Shown: positions 31,321 to 40,702, counted from the stretch's first letter. The stretch: 64,000 bases of DNA from Mycobacterium sp. (GCA_018401645.1 JAGYKK010000003.1:1-64000); one strand, 5' to 3'. Made by a program: numbers and translations. The notes: generated by a model not told the origin, from the sequence alone.

Positions 31321-32015
31321 GCGCACGTGACGCCGAGTTGCGTGCCCTGGCCGCACGTGGTGCGGCTGAACTCGACGGTGCCACCGCCGCGGAGTTGCTG
31401 GCGTGGGTCGACACCCATTTCACCGGTGAGTACGTGGTGGCCTCCAACATGGCCGACGCGGTGCTGATCGACCTGGCTACCAAGGTTCGCCCCGGCGTCG
31501 ACGTGCTGTTCCTCGACACCGGTTACCACTTCGCCGAGACGATCGGTACCCGAGATGCGGTCGAGTCCGTCTACGGCGTCAACATCGTCAACGTGACGCC
31601 GGAGCACACCGTCGCCGAACAGGATCGGATGCTCGGTATGGATCTGTTCGCCCGCGACCCCGGACAGTGCTGTCGGCTACGCAAGGTCACCCCACTGGGC
31701 GCAGCACTGCGGAATTACGCGGCGTGGGTAACCGGTATCCGGCGGGTGGAGTCGGCTACTAGGGCCGATTCTCCGCTCATCACCTTCGACGAGGCCTTCA
31801 AACTGGTCAAGGTCAACCCACTTGCCACCTGGACCGACGAGGACATGCAGTCCTACATAGAGGCCAACGGCGTGCTCGTCAATCCCCTTGTCCAGGAGGG
31901 CTATCCGTCGATCGGCTGCGCCCCGTGCACCGCCAAACCCGCTGACGGTGCCGACCCGCGCAGCGGACGGTGGCAGGGATTGGCCAAGACCGAGTGCGGG
32001 CTGCACGTCTCATGA
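31317..32015 (+). CDS. cysH: Adenylylsulfate (APS) reductase
   Basis: This 232-residue enzyme reduces APS to sulfite. The two cysteine pairs that bind its [4Fe-4S] cluster are present (QCCRLRK and CAPC), which marks it as an APS rather than PAPS reductase. The catalytic C-terminal cysteine is in KTECGLH. The ATG at 31317 overlaps the nirA stop (ATGA), and the stop overlaps the next gene's ATG, so the three are translationally coupled. Confidence 0.95.
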   Translation: MSARDAELRALAARGAAELDGATAAELLAWVDTHFTGEYVVASNMADAVLIDLATKVRPGVDVLFLDTGYHFAETIGTRDAVESVYGVNIVNVTPEHTVAEQDRMLGMDLFARDPGQCCRLRKVTPLGAALRNYAAWVTGIRRVESATRADSPLITFDEAFKLVKVNPLATWTDEDMQSYIEANGVLVNPLVQEGYPSIGCAPCTAKPADGADPRSGRWQGLAKTECGLHVS

Positions 32016-32716
32016 GGCTGGTGCTGACCGCACACGGCAGTGCCGACCCCCGATCGGCGGTGACCACCCATGCGGTTGCCGACCAGATCCGGCGGCAGCG
32101 CCCGGGCCTGGAGGTGCAGGTGGCTTTCTGTGAGAAGAGTGTCCCCAACCTGCGTGACGTACTGATCGAATTGCGGGGACCCGCGGTGGTCGCCCCACTG
32201 CTGCTGGCAAGCGCTTTCCATGCCCGCGTCGACATTCCGGCCATCATCGCCGACGCTGGAGCCGACGTCCTCGTGGCCGACACCCTCGGGGAGGATCCAC
32301 GGTTGGTGCGCGTGTTGCGGCACCGACTGGATGAACTGGCATTCGACCAGGATCCGGCGGACACCGGCGTTCTGGTGGTAGCGGTCGGCTCATCACACTC
32401 CGATGCGAATGCCGGCACCGCCACCATCGCCGGTGCCCTCGCTGCCGGTGGCGAGTGGGCCGGCGTGCGGGTGGCCTACGCCACCGGACCGGCACCGTCG
32501 GTGAATGCCGGCATCGAAGAACTCCGGGAACTTGGTGCGCGGCACGTAGTCCTGGCACCGTGGTTCATTGCGAACGGCCGGATCACCGACCGGGTTGCCG
32601 CGATCGCCTCAGCCGCAGGGATGCCGATGGCCGAACCTCTCGGCGCTCATGCATGGGTCGCGGAGACCGTGCTTGACCGTTTCGATCAGGCGGTCGCTCA
32701 GCGCCGCGCGGCATAG
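32012..32716 (+). CDS. Sirohydrochlorin ferrochelatase-like protein (CbiX/SirB family)
   Basis: This 234-residue protein begins MRLVLTAHGSADPRS, the HGS active-site start of CbiX/SirB chelatases, with a second half-domain beginning VLVVAVGSSHSDAN and the conserved LLLASAFHARVDIP (metal-binding His). Placement directly after nirA and cysH fits iron insertion into siroheme for NirA. The M. tuberculosis counterpart is Rv2393. It overlaps the cysH stop in ATGA. Confidence 0.87.
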   Translation: MRLVLTAHGSADPRSAVTTHAVADQIRRQRPGLEVQVAFCEKSVPNLRDVLIELRGPAVVAPLLLASAFHARVDIPAIIADAGADVLVADTLGEDPRLVRVLRHRLDELAFDQDPADTGVLVVAVGSSHSDANAGTATIAGALAAGGEWAGVRVAYATGPAPSVNAGIEELRELGARHVVLAPWFIANGRITDRVAAIASAAGMPMAEPLGAHAWVAETVLDRFDQAVAQRRAA

Positions 32717-32729
32717 GCCGTCCCGAACA

Positions 32730-33096
32730 ATTCAGCCGGGAGTGCGATCGGCCCCATCGGCGCCGTCTGCCCCGTCGGCCCCGTCTGCGCCATCTGCGCC
32801 ATCGACTCCATCGGCGCCGCCAAGGCCACCTTTACCGCCCTGACCACCCTGACCACCCTGGCCACCCGCCGCCCTTGCCGCCCCTGACCACCTGCGCCGC
32901 CCTTGCCGCCTGCGCCGCCGTTGCCGCCTGTCATCGTCTGCTCCCCACTGATAGATGGTCCGTTGGTCACTGCTGGTGCGATCTGGCCGTCCACCGGGGT
33001 CACGGTCCGGGTGCAGGCCCCGCCGGTGGTCACCGCGACAACGAGCATGCCCGCGCCGAAAACCCGCCTGAGCAAACCTCGCCGGGCTGTGGTCAT
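32730..33096 (-). CDS. Gly-rich/collagen-like lipoprotein (frameshifted)
   Basis: The start at ATG 33096 follows a strong ribosome binding site (GGGAGGA). The leader (RRGLLRRVFGAGMLVVAVTTGGAC) ends in Cys 28, a plausible though non-canonical lipobox. The mature part moves into PGRS/collagen-like GGNGGAGGKGGAGGQ. The first frame then turns Arg/Val-rich, but shifting frame near 32875-32890 restores GGQGGQGGKGGLGG. This runs into six Gly-Ala-Asp triplets and stops at TGA 32730-32732. I therefore read it as one Gly-X-Y protein with two one-base breaks. Function unknown; it lies between the two sulfur operons. Confidence 0.55.
32743..32812. repeat. Trinucleotide-phased (GAD)n coding repeat
   Basis: On the minus strand this stretch encodes Gly-Ala-Asp repeated six times with one Gly-Val-Asp variant, a regular nine-base period. 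It is the C-terminal part of the Gly-rich lipoprotein. Confidence 0.6.
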
Positions 33097-33146
33097 GGTT
33101 AATCCTCCCTGTGAGCTTCGAACCCTACTGCAGGTGGCCCAACGAG

Positions 33147-34166
33147 CTAGGGCCGCGATTGCTCCACGCCGGCAACCGGCGGAATCCTGGTTGCGCGAAC
33201 GTATACCGTGTCGCCGTCCCGCAGGGCCAGAGCCTCGGCGTCGCCGCGGGTGATCTGGGCCACGAACGGCGCCCCGGTGGTGGCACTGATCAGTTCGACC
33301 CGCACTTCAAAACCGAGATAGACCACCCGCTCAATCGTGGCCCGGATGACCCCGGTGCTCTCCGCGGTGCCATCGCCGGCCGCTATCGCCATTTCTGGAG
33401 TGCGGCCGACCCGGATGTCATGCGGGCGCACGAGGATTCCGTTCAGCGAGGAGACCGTGCCGAGAAACGACATCACAAAGGCATTGGCGGGACTGTCGTA
33501 GACCTCGGCGGGTGTGCCGACCTGTTCGATACGCCCCTTGTTGAGCACCGCGATCCGATCGGCCACATCCAGGGCCTCGGCCTGGTCATGGGTGACGAGC
33601 ACGGTGGTGACGTGCACCTCGTCGTGCAAACGCCGCAACCACGCGCGAAGATCCTCCCGAACCTTGGCGTCCAGTGCCCCGAAGGGCTCATCCAGCAGCA
33701 GCACCTGCGGATCCACCGCCAGCGCACGCGCCAGAGCCATCCGTTGGCGCTGGCCCCCGGAGAGTTGATTGGGATACCGGGTCTGAAATCCGGCCAGGCC
33801 GACCACTTCGAGCAGATTGTCGACCCGGTCCTTGATCTCGGATTTAGCCACCTTGCGGATCTTGAGACCGAAGGCGACGTTATCGCGCACCGTCAGATGT
33901 TTGAAGGCCGCGTAATGCTGAAACACGAAACCGATTCCGCGTCGCTGCGGCGCGATGTTGGTCACGTCGCGACCGTTGATCGTGATGGTGCCGCTGTCCG
34001 GGGTGTCCAGACCCGCAATCGCCCGAAGGAGCGTGGACTTTCCCGAACCACTGGGGCCGAGCAGGGCGGTCAACGAACCCGCGGGCACGACGAAATCGAC
34101 GTTGTCCAGCGCGACGAAGTCCCCGTAGCGCTTGTTGGCTCCGCTGACGGTGATCGCGTTCGTCAT
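33147..34166 (-). CDS. cysA: Sulfate/thiosulfate ABC transporter ATP-binding protein
   Basis: This 339-residue ATPase energises sulfate import. Walker [11 protein letters not shown]-loop [12 protein letters not shown], signature [15 protein letters not shown], Walker [12 protein letters not shown], and H-loop VTHDQAEA, then a TOBE-type regulatory C-terminus. The ATG at 34166 overlaps the cysW stop (TGATG). It is the last gene of subI-cysT-cysW-cysA. Confidence 0.95.
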   Translation of the reverse strand: MTNAITVSGANKRYGDFVALDNVDFVVPAGSLTALLGPSGSGKSTLLRAIAGLDTPDSGTITINGRDVTNIAPQRRGIGFVFQHYAAFKHLTVRDNVAFGLKIRKVAKSEIKDRVDNLLEVVGLAGFQTRYPNQLSGGQRQRMALARALAVDPQVLLLDEPFGALDAKVREDLRAWLRRLHDEVHVTTVLVTHDQAEALDVADRIAVLNKGRIEQVGTPAEVYDSPANAFVMSFLGTVSSLNGILVRPHDIRVGRTPEMAIAAGDGTAESTGVIRATIERVVYLGFEVRVELISATTGAPFVAQITRGDAEALALRDGDTVYVRATRIPPVAGVEQSRP

Positions 34167-34975
34167 CAACCCACCCGCCCGCGTCGTGCGTCCAGCGCTA
34201 CCTGGACGATGAGCACAACCACCGCCACCATCATCAGCAGTGTCGAAATCGCGTACGTGCCGTATTCGGCGCCGCGGTTGTATCGATCGGACACCAGCAA
34301 GGTCAGTGTCTGCGAGGAGCCGGGCAGGTTGGACGACACCATGATCACCGCACCGAACTCGCCGAGTGTCCGGGCAATCGTCAGCACGATCCCGTAGGTG
34401 AGGCCCCACCGAATCGACGGCAAGGTGATTCGCCAGAACGTCTGCCACCAACTCGAACCCAACGTCGCCGCCGCTTCTTCCTGATCGGTGCCCAATTCGT
34501 GCAGTACCGGTTCGACCTCACGGATTACGAAGGGCACGGTGACGAAGATGCTGGCTAAAACGATGCCCGGCAGACCGAAGATGATCTTCAAACCCAGGTT
34601 GTTCTCCACGGAGCCCAGCAGGCCTGCGGTCCCCCACAACAGAATCAGCGCCACGCCGATGACCACGGGCGACACGGCGAATGGCAGATCGATCACGGCC
34701 TGCAGGATCGCTTTCCCGCGGAACCGTTTGCGCGCCAACAGCAATGCCGTCGCGACCCCGAATACGACATTGAGAGGAACGACGATCGCGACGACCAGCA
34801 GCGAGAGTTGGAGCGCCGAAATAGCGGCCGGTGTGGTGATCGACCCATAGAACGCCCCGAAGCCCGGGGCGAACGTACGCCATCCGATCAGTCCGACCGG
34901 AACCACCACCAGAACCAGAACGTAGGCCAGTGCGATGAAGCGGCTGAGATAGCGCGCCGCGGGCGAGAGAATCAC
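34166..34975 (-). CDS. cysW: Sulfate/thiosulfate ABC transporter permease CysW
   Basis: This 269-residue inner-membrane permease has about six helices and the EAA-loop motif ([22 protein letters not shown]) that contacts CysA. The GTG start at 34975 overlaps the cysT stop (GTGA). Confidence 0.94.
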   Translation of the reverse strand: MILSPAARYLSRFIALAYVLVLVVVPVGLIGWRTFAPGFGAFYGSITTPAAISALQLSLLVVAIVVPLNVVFGVATALLLARKRFRGKAILQAVIDLPFAVSPVVIGVALILLWGTAGLLGSVENNLGLKIIFGLPGIVLASIFVTVPFVIREVEPVLHELGTDQEEAAATLGSSWWQTFWRITLPSIRWGLTYGIVLTIARTLGEFGAVIMVSSNLPGSSQTLTLLVSDRYNRGAEYGTYAISTLLMMVAVVVLIVQVALDARRGRVG

Positions 34976-35790
34976 GGTGCCAGTTCCTCCCGCTTGGCGG
35001 CCCGCGAACCAACGGTCCTCAACACCAACAGGACGAGGAACGAGACTGCAAGCAGCACGATGGACACCGCCGCCGCGCCGGTGCGGTCATCGTTTTCGAT
35101 CAGTGTGCGAATCCACTGCGATGTCACCTCGGTCTCACCGGGCACCGCACCACCGATCAGGACCACTGAGCCGAATTCGCCGATGGCCCGGGCGAATGCC
35201 AGCCCCGCACCGGACAACAGCGCGGGCAATAGCGCCGGCAGGATCACCCGGGTGAAGATCGCCGGGTTTCCGGCGCCCAGCGACGCCGCGGCCTCCTCAA
35301 CTTCGCGGTCGAGTTCTATCAACACCGGCTGAACGGATCGAACCACAAAGGGCAGCGTGACGAACAAAAGCGCCACCCCGATACCCCACTTAGTGTGTTG
35401 CAGTTGAAGATTGACCGGGCTACTGGGTCCGTACAGTGCCAGCATCACCAGACTCGCGACGATGGTGGGCAGCGCGAAGGGCAGGTCGATCACCGCGTCG
35501 ATGAGACGTTTGCCGGCGAAGTCGTCTCGGGTCAGCACCCAGGCGACCAGCAGTCCGAATACCGCGTTGATGCACGTGACGCCGATGGCGACAGTCAACG
35601 TCACCCGAAAGGACTCCAGTGCAGCGGGCGCGGTGACGGCGGACCAGAACGCGGTCGAGCCACCACGCGCCGACTGCCACACGATCGCGGCCAGTGGCAG
35701 CAGCACGATCACGCTCAGCCAGATCGACGCGGCGCCGGCCAGGGCCGGGGTCGAACGATCGCGGCGCACTGCGCGAACGGCCACCGTCAT
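34972..35790 (-). CDS. cysT: Sulfate/thiosulfate ABC transporter permease CysT
   Basis: This 272-residue permease pairs with CysW. The EAA loop is EVEEAAASLGAGNPAIFTRVILPA, with conserved DLPFALPTIVASLVMLALYG. The ATG at 35790 overlaps the subI stop in ATGA, so translation is coupled along the operon. Confidence 0.94.
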   Translation of the reverse strand: MTVAVRAVRRDRSTPALAGAASIWLSVIVLLPLAAIVWQSARGGSTAFWSAVTAPAALESFRVTLTVAIGVTCINAVFGLLVAWVLTRDDFAGKRLIDAVIDLPFALPTIVASLVMLALYGPSSPVNLQLQHTKWGIGVALLFVTLPFVVRSVQPVLIELDREVEEAAASLGAGNPAIFTRVILPALLPALLSGAGLAFARAIGEFGSVVLIGGAVPGETEVTSQWIRTLIENDDRTGAAAVSIVLLAVSFLVLLVLRTVGSRAAKREELAP

Positions 35791-36839
35791 CCGGTGGCTT
35801 TCTTGTAGATGGTGGTGATGGCGCCATTCTCCTTATCAAACAGCGCCGGATCCACCGTGCCCCATCCGCCCAGGTCATCGATAGTCCACAATTTCTGGGA
35901 CGCAGGGAATTCGGCGGCGAAATTCGCTGCGACCGCGGGATCCACCGGCCGGAAACCGGCCTGCGCCCAGATCGTCTGAGCCTCGGGCGTGAACAGGAAA
36001 TTATTCAGCGCGCCCGCCTGCTCCGGATGGGCGCTGGTGGTCACCACGGCCACCGAATTCTCGATCTTGAAGTTCACCGGCGGGTTGACATGCTCGACAG
36101 CAACGTCGCCCCGCTCAGCCGCCTGACGCTCGATGTGGATGGCCTCGTTCTCATAGCTGAGGAGAACATCTCCGGTGCCTTGGAGGAACACGTCGGTGGC
36201 CTCGCGGGAGGATCCCGGCCGGGTCGTGACGTGGTCGGTTACCAGTCGGCGCACGAAGTCCAAGCCGGCCTGCTGATCGACGCCGCCATCGCTCTTCGCC
36301 GCATACGGCGCCAGCAGATTCCACTTTGCCGACCCGGAACTCAGCGGGCTGGGGGTGACGACCACGATGCCCGGTCGGACCAGATCGTCCCAGTCGGCGA
36401 TGTTCTTCGGGTTGCCCTTGCGGACCACGAGGGACACCACCGAGCCGAACGGGATGCCCGCGGTGACGCCGGCGTTCCAATCGGGCGCGACCTTGCCGGC
36501 TTTGACCAGACGGGCGACGTCGGGCTCGACGGAGAAGTTGACGATGTCGGCGGGTTTGCCGTCGGCGACGGCGCGGGACTGATCACCGGAGGCTCCGTAG
36601 GAGGTCGTGACGTCGACACCGGTGCCCTCTGCGGTGGCGGCGAAGGCGGGGATGATCTTGCTCCATCCCGGTTCCGGGACCGCGTAGGCCACCAGGGTCA
36701 GGGTGGTGTCCGCCTTCGGGCCGCTGCCCCCGCCGACCACGTCGCTGGATCCGCCGCCGCAGGCCACCAGCACTGTCGCGACGGTCGCGACCACCGCGGC
36801 GATACGAGTTCGGCGCGCAACTGTCGAGAATGGGGTCAT
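35787..36839 (-). CDS. subI: Sulfate-binding lipoprotein SubI
   Basis: This 350-residue periplasmic binding protein is anchored as a lipoprotein (lipobox VLVAC, Cys 27). The sulfate-binding signature regions are present (VVSLVVRKGNPKNIADWDDLVRPG and the SSGSAKWNLLAPYA loop). It is the first gene of the sulfate import operon. The ribosome binding site GAGAGAGG sits 6 bases before ATG 36839, just downstream of a possible hairpin (36855-36880). Confidence 0.95.
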   Translation of the reverse strand: MTPFSTVARRTRIAAVVATVATVLVACGGGSSDVVGGGSGPKADTTLTLVAYAVPEPGWSKIIPAFAATAEGTGVDVTTSYGASGDQSRAVADGKPADIVNFSVEPDVARLVKAGKVAPDWNAGVTAGIPFGSVVSLVVRKGNPKNIADWDDLVRPGIVVVTPSPLSSGSAKWNLLAPYAAKSDGGVDQQAGLDFVRRLVTDHVTTRPGSSREATDVFLQGTGDVLLSYENEAIHIERQAAERGDVAVEHVNPPVNFKIENSVAVVTTSAHPEQAGALNNFLFTPEAQTIWAQAGFRPVDPAVAANFAAEFPASQKLWTIDDLGGWGTVDPALFDKENGAITTIYKKATG

Positions 36840-36854
36840 GGTGGACCTCTCTCA

Positions 36855-36880
36855 TCGGGTGGTCGTTGGATCAGACCCGA
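36855..36880 (-). promoter_or_regulatory. Candidate attenuator hairpin in the subI leader
   Basis: TCGGGT and ACCCGA form a 6-bp perfect stem with a 14-base loop, ending about 15 bases before the subI ATG and abutting its ribosome binding site. Together with the upstream polycysteine uORF this could let ribosome position control access to the subI start. There is no T-run, so it is not an intrinsic terminator. Confidence 0.35.
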
Positions 36881-36940
36881 CGGAGTGGCTGTGGCTTCTC
36901 AAGATCGGTCGTCACCGGCACCAGACCGCGGGCATGGGTG

Positions 36941-37021
36941 TCAGCGACAACAGGAGGCAGTGGCGAGGGCGCGTTTACCGACGCCGTGGACCGCCCAGAG
37001 ATGGCAGGTCACCGATCGCAT
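36941..37021 (-). CDS. Polycysteine leader peptide (uORF) upstream of subI-cysTWA
   Basis: This 26-codon ORF on the subI strand starts at ATG 37021 and ends ALATASCCR before TGA 36941, so two adjacent cysteine codons sit one codon before the last. It lies about 100 bases upstream of subI. TAGTCT (37033-37028) is a perfect TANNNT -10 and ends 6 bases before the ATG, so the transcript would be leaderless. This is the same architecture as the uORF ahead of nirA, an unrelated sequence in front of the other sulfur operon, which makes coincidence unlikely. Probable cysteine-responsive attenuator. Confidence 0.65.
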   Translation of the reverse strand: MRSVTCHLWAVHGVGKRALATASCCR

Positions 37022-37027
37022 TGGCCG

Positions 37028-37033
37028 AGACTA
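37028..37033 (-). promoter_or_regulatory. -10 element for the subI-operon leaderless uORF
   Basis: TAGTCT on the minus strand matches the mycobacterial TANNNT -10 and ends 6 bases before the A of ATG 37021, the spacing expected when transcription begins on the start codon. Confidence 0.5.
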
Positions 37034-37089
37034 ACACCCGGCCCGCTATCGCTTCGCCACCACCACCGCGGTGACGTCACTGAACCTGG

Positions 37090-38309
37090 TCACTGAACCT
37101 TGTAGATCCAGATCATGTTCGAAGTGAGTTCACCGGTGTCGGTCCACCGGTATTCGCGAGCCACCCCCTGGCCGATGTACCCGCGGACGAATTCCAGCAG
37201 TGCTTCCCGGGTGATGGCGCCAGAGTCGATGCCCTTCAGCAGGATGGCGGCCAGGTCGTAGGCCTCGACACTGTAGGTTCCGGGAGCCTGGCCGAACTTC
37301 TTGGTGTATTCGTCGGAGAAAGCCGCGCTGGCCGGGCCGCACGGGCAGGACAGCACCGCATCCTTGGACGACTGACCGGCCTGCTTGACGAATTGAGGGT
37401 CTTTGAGGCCGTCGGGGCCGGAGAACAGGCCGGTGTAGCCGGCGTCGCGCAACTGCTGGAGCAGCAGTGCGGCCTCGGTGTAGTAGGAGGCGTAGACGAC
37501 GACGTCCGGTGACTGGTTCTTGACCTGGGTCACCGCGGCGGAGAAATCTTTGTCGCCCTTCTTCACCGAGATGCTGCAGGCCGTGTCAGTGATCGGACCC
37601 AGGGTCTGGCGAACCGCGTCGGCCTGCCCGACACCGGCGTCGGTGCTGTCGTCGATCACGCAGGCCTTCTTCACCCCGACCGAGTTCTTCAAATAGTTGG
37701 CCAGCGACGGCCCCTGCACCGCGTCGCTGGACAGGCCGCGGAAGAACGTCTTCCACCCCTGCTCGGACAGCGAAGGGTTGGTGGCCGCCGGGGTAGAGGG
37801 CGACGAGGCCAGCCTGATCGAACACGGATCCGGTCGCCTTTGTCTCACCGGACCAGGTCGGGCCGACCAATCCGACGATGGCCGCGTCGTCGACGATCTG
37901 CGGGGCGATAGCGGTCGCCTTCTGCGGGTCGCCCTCGGTGTCGAAGGCCTTGAGTTGCACCTGGCAACCGGGGTTGGCCGCATTGTGCTGGTCGACGGCG
38001 AGTTGCGCACCGTCCCTGACGTTTCCACCGAACGGGGCATCCGCGCCGGTAAGGGGACCCGCCATCGCAATCGTCATGCGGCAGGTGGCCGTGCGTCGCC
38101 GGCCGGGTTCAACGGGCCGTGCCGGTCGCCAGCGTGACCTCGTTGCCGTCGCCGTCGATCGGCATCTGCGCGACGATCTGCAGATCGGTCTGCGCCGCGC
38201 TGCCATTCGCCGCGTTCTCCGTCGGAGCCGACTGCGTGCAGCCGGCGACGGCGAGCACCGCGACCGCTGCGGCGGCTGCCATCCCGTGTCGAGTCATGTC
38301 AACGCGCAT
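37090..38309 (-). CDS. Branched-chain amino-acid-type (LivK-like) substrate-binding lipoprotein (frameshifted)
   Basis: The start at ATG 38309 is preceded by GAGGGTGG. The leader has lipobox LAVAGC. The mature protein is a type I periplasmic binding protein: MTIAMAGPLTGADAPFGGNV, GAQLAVDQHN, VGLVGPTWSGE, then NPSLSEQGWKTFFRGLSSDAVQG and a C-terminal lobe ending NMIWIYKVQ. The three parts lie in three frames, broken near 38115 and 37798. Both junctions are in GC-rich runs. No livHMGF permease or ATPase genes are adjacent, so it is an orphan binding protein that may serve a transporter encoded elsewhere or act as a sensor. Confidence 0.78.
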
Positions 38310-38367
38310 TTTCCACCCTCACCCAGACGCCGAGCCCTCGGTCGGATGCCGGCGGTTGGATCGGATA

Positions 38368-38454
38368 CTAGCGGTTCAACAGCCACACCAGCACGATCAG
38401 CACGATCAGCGCCACCAGCGCGAACCGCACCCGTGATCGCGGCAGTCCGGTCAT
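38368..38454 (-). CDS. 28-residue single-pass membrane microprotein
   Basis: The ATG at 38454 overlaps the stop of the upstream small membrane gene in ATGA, and the ORF ends with TAG at 38368. The peptide is MTGLPRSRVRF followed by a 15-residue hydrophobic stretch (ALVALIVLIVLVWLL) and NR. The four-base overlap and the clean membrane-helix composition support true translation. Function unknown. Confidence 0.5.
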   Translation of the reverse strand: MTGLPRSRVRFALVALIVLIVLVWLLNR

Positions 38455-38645
38455 CGGCGCCGGCCCTGCCCTGCGCGCAGACGCCGCACCGCCGAAATGC
38501 CATTGCCAAGAATCGCATCCATCGCCACTGCGATCCCGTAGGCCAGCCCTAGAACCACCGGCATGACGATCACGGTCTGTAGCACGAAGCCCCGCCCGGA
38601 CAGCCACAGTTCGGCCGCGTCCCACCAGTTCAGGAATCCGGCCAC
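38451..38645 (-). CDS. Small conserved membrane protein (Rv2401A-like)
   Basis: This 64-residue protein starts at GTG 38645 (VAGFLNWWDAAELWLSG) and contains one long hydrophobic segment (VLQTVIVMPVVLGLAYGIAVAMDAIL) before an Arg-rich end. It lies directly upstream of and divergent from the trehalase gene, where M. tuberculosis has a similar small membrane protein. Confidence 0.65.
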   Translation of the reverse strand: MAGFLNWWDAAELWLSGRGFVLQTVIVMPVVLGLAYGIAVAMDAILGNGISAVRRLRAGQGRRR

Positions 38646-38731
38646 CCGGCCAGCCTATGCCCGAGACACCATCGGTGGAGTTTGTGGGCCGATCGGTGGA
38701 CGCCGAGGGCGCCACCCGCCATGATGACCTG

Positions 38732-40702
38732 ATGGTTCTGCAGGTCCAGCCCGCGGGTGCGGATGTCGCGCCGATGCCCCACCCTCCGACCGGTCAGCAG
38801 CGCAGCCCGTTTCCACCGATTGCGGACTATGCGTTCCTGTCGGACTGCGAGAACACCTGTCTGATCTCGGCAGCGGGATCGGTGGAATGGATGTGTGTGC
38901 CCCGCCCCGACTCCCCGAGCGTGTTCGGGTCGGTCCTGGATCGCGGCGCCGGGCACTTTCGGCTCGGCCCGTACGGGGTCTCGGTACCCGCGGCCCGGCG
39001 CTACCTGCCGGGCAGCCTGATCATGGAGACGACATGGCAGACCCATACCGGCTGGTTGATCGTGCGCGACGCGCTGGTGATGGGGCCCTGGCACGACATC
39101 GAGACCCGGTCACACACCCATCGCCGCACCCCGATGGACTGGGACGCCGAGCACATTCTGTTGCGCACCGTGCGATGCGTGAGCGGCACCGTGGAACTGG
39201 TCATGAACTGCGAGCCGGCATTCGACTACGCCCGCAGCACCGCCACGTGGGAGTACTCCGCCGGCGCCTACAGCGAGGCGACCGCCCGAGCCCACACTGA
39301 TCCGGATTCACACCCCGCGCTGCGACTGACCACGAATCTGCGGCTGGGACTGGAGGGCCGGGAAGCGCGTGCACGAACCCGACTCAAGGAAGGCGACAAT
39401 GCGTTCGTGGCGCTGTCCTGGTCAACGAATCCTTCACCGCAGACCTACGAGGAAGCCGTCGACAAGATGTGGCAGACCAGCGAGGCCTGGCGGCAGTGGA
39501 TCAACATCGGTCAGTTCCCCGATCATCCATGGCGGGCCTATCTGCAACGCAGCGCACTGACCCTCAAGGGCCTCACGTATTCGCCTACCGGAGCACTGCT
39601 GGCCGCCAGCACCACTTCCCTGCCGGAAACACCTGGTGGCGAACGCAACTGGGACTACCGCTACGCGTGGGTGCGCGATTCCACATTCGCACTCTGGGGC
39701 CTCTACACGCTCGGATTGGACCGCGAGGCCGACGACTTCTTCGCTTTCATCGCCGATGTGTCCGGCGCCAACAACGGGGAGCGCCAGCCACTGCAGGTGA
39801 TGTACGCCGTGGGTGGTGAACGCGAACTCGTCGAAGAGGAACTGACTCATCTCTCGGGCTACGACAACGCCCGCCCGGTCCGAATCGGTAATGGCGCCTA
39901 CAACCAACGCCAGCACGACATCTGGGGCACCATGCTGGACTCGGTTTACCTGCACACCAAGTCGCGGGAGAACGTCTCTGATCAACTCTGGCCGGTGCTC
40001 AAAGAACAGGTCGAGGAGGCGATCGAACACTGGCGCGAACCCGACCGCGGTATCTGGGAGGTGCGCGGCGAACCTCAGCACTTCACCTCATCGAAGGTGA
40101 TGTGCTGGGTGGCCCTGGACCGCGGCGCGAAACTCGCGTCGCTGCAGGGTTCGACCGGCCACGCCCAGAAGTGGCGGGTGATCGCCGACGAGATCAAGGC
40201 CGACATCCTGTCCAATGGTGTGGACTCCCGAGGCGTGTTCACCCAGCGTTACGGCGACCCCGCGTTGGACGCCTCGCTGCTCCTGGTACCACTGCTGCGG
40301 TTCCTACCGCCGGATGACCCGCGGGTGCGAGCCACCGTGCTGGCCATCGCCGACGAACTGACCGAGGACGGCCTGGTGTTGCGCTACCGCGTGGAGGAGA
40401 CCGACGATGGCTTGTCCGGCGAGGAGGGCAGTTTCACCATCTGCTCGTTCTGGCTGGTCTCGGCACTGGTGGAGATCGGCGAAGTGAGTCGGGCCCGACA
40501 CCTGTGCGAACGGCTGTTGTCATTCGCCAGCCCACTGCACCTCTACGCCGAGGAGATCGAGCCACGCACCGGCCGCCACCTGGGCAACTTCCCGCAAGCC
40601 TTTACCCACTTGGCGCTGATCAACGCGGTGGTTCACGTCATCCGGGCTGAGGAACTCGCCGACGGGACCGGGGTGTTCCAGCCGGCCAACTCGCCGCAGT
40701 AG
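38732..40702 (+). CDS. treH: Trehalase, glycoside hydrolase family 15
   Basis: This 656-residue cytoplasmic enzyme hydrolyses trehalose to glucose and closely follows the mycobacterial Rv2402 trehalase. The GH15 (alpha/alpha)6 domain contains PGGERNWDYRYAWVRDS, the acidic region REPDRGIWEVRGEPQHFTSSK (general acid) and EEIEPRTGRHLGNFPQAFTH (general base). ATG 38732 (MVLQVQPAG) is chosen over 38657 because the mycobacterial orthologue begins the same way. Confidence 0.93.
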   Translation: MVLQVQPAGADVAPMPHPPTGQQRSPFPPIADYAFLSDCENTCLISAAGSVEWMCVPRPDSPSVFGSVLDRGAGHFRLGPYGVSVPAARRYLPGSLIMETTWQTHTGWLIVRDALVMGPWHDIETRSHTHRRTPMDWDAEHILLRTVRCVSGTVELVMNCEPAFDYARSTATWEYSAGAYSEATARAHTDPDSHPALRLTTNLRLGLEGREARARTRLKEGDNAFVALSWSTNPSPQTYEEAVDKMWQTSEAWRQWINIGQFPDHPWRAYLQRSALTLKGLTYSPTGALLAASTTSLPETPGGERNWDYRYAWVRDSTFALWGLYTLGLDREADDFFAFIADVSGANNGERQPLQVMYAVGGERELVEEELTHLSGYDNARPVRIGNGAYNQRQHDIWGTMLDSVYLHTKSRENVSDQLWPVLKEQVEEAIEHWREPDRGIWEVRGEPQHFTSSKVMCWVALDRGAKLASLQGSTGHAQKWRVIADEIKADILSNGVDSRGVFTQRYGDPALDASLLLVPLLRFLPPDDPRVRATVLAIADELTEDGLVLRYRVEETDDGLSGEEGSFTICSFWLVSALVEIGEVSRARHLCERLLSFASPLHLYAEEIEPRTGRHLGNFPQAFTHLALINAVVHVIRAEELADGTGVFQPANSPQ

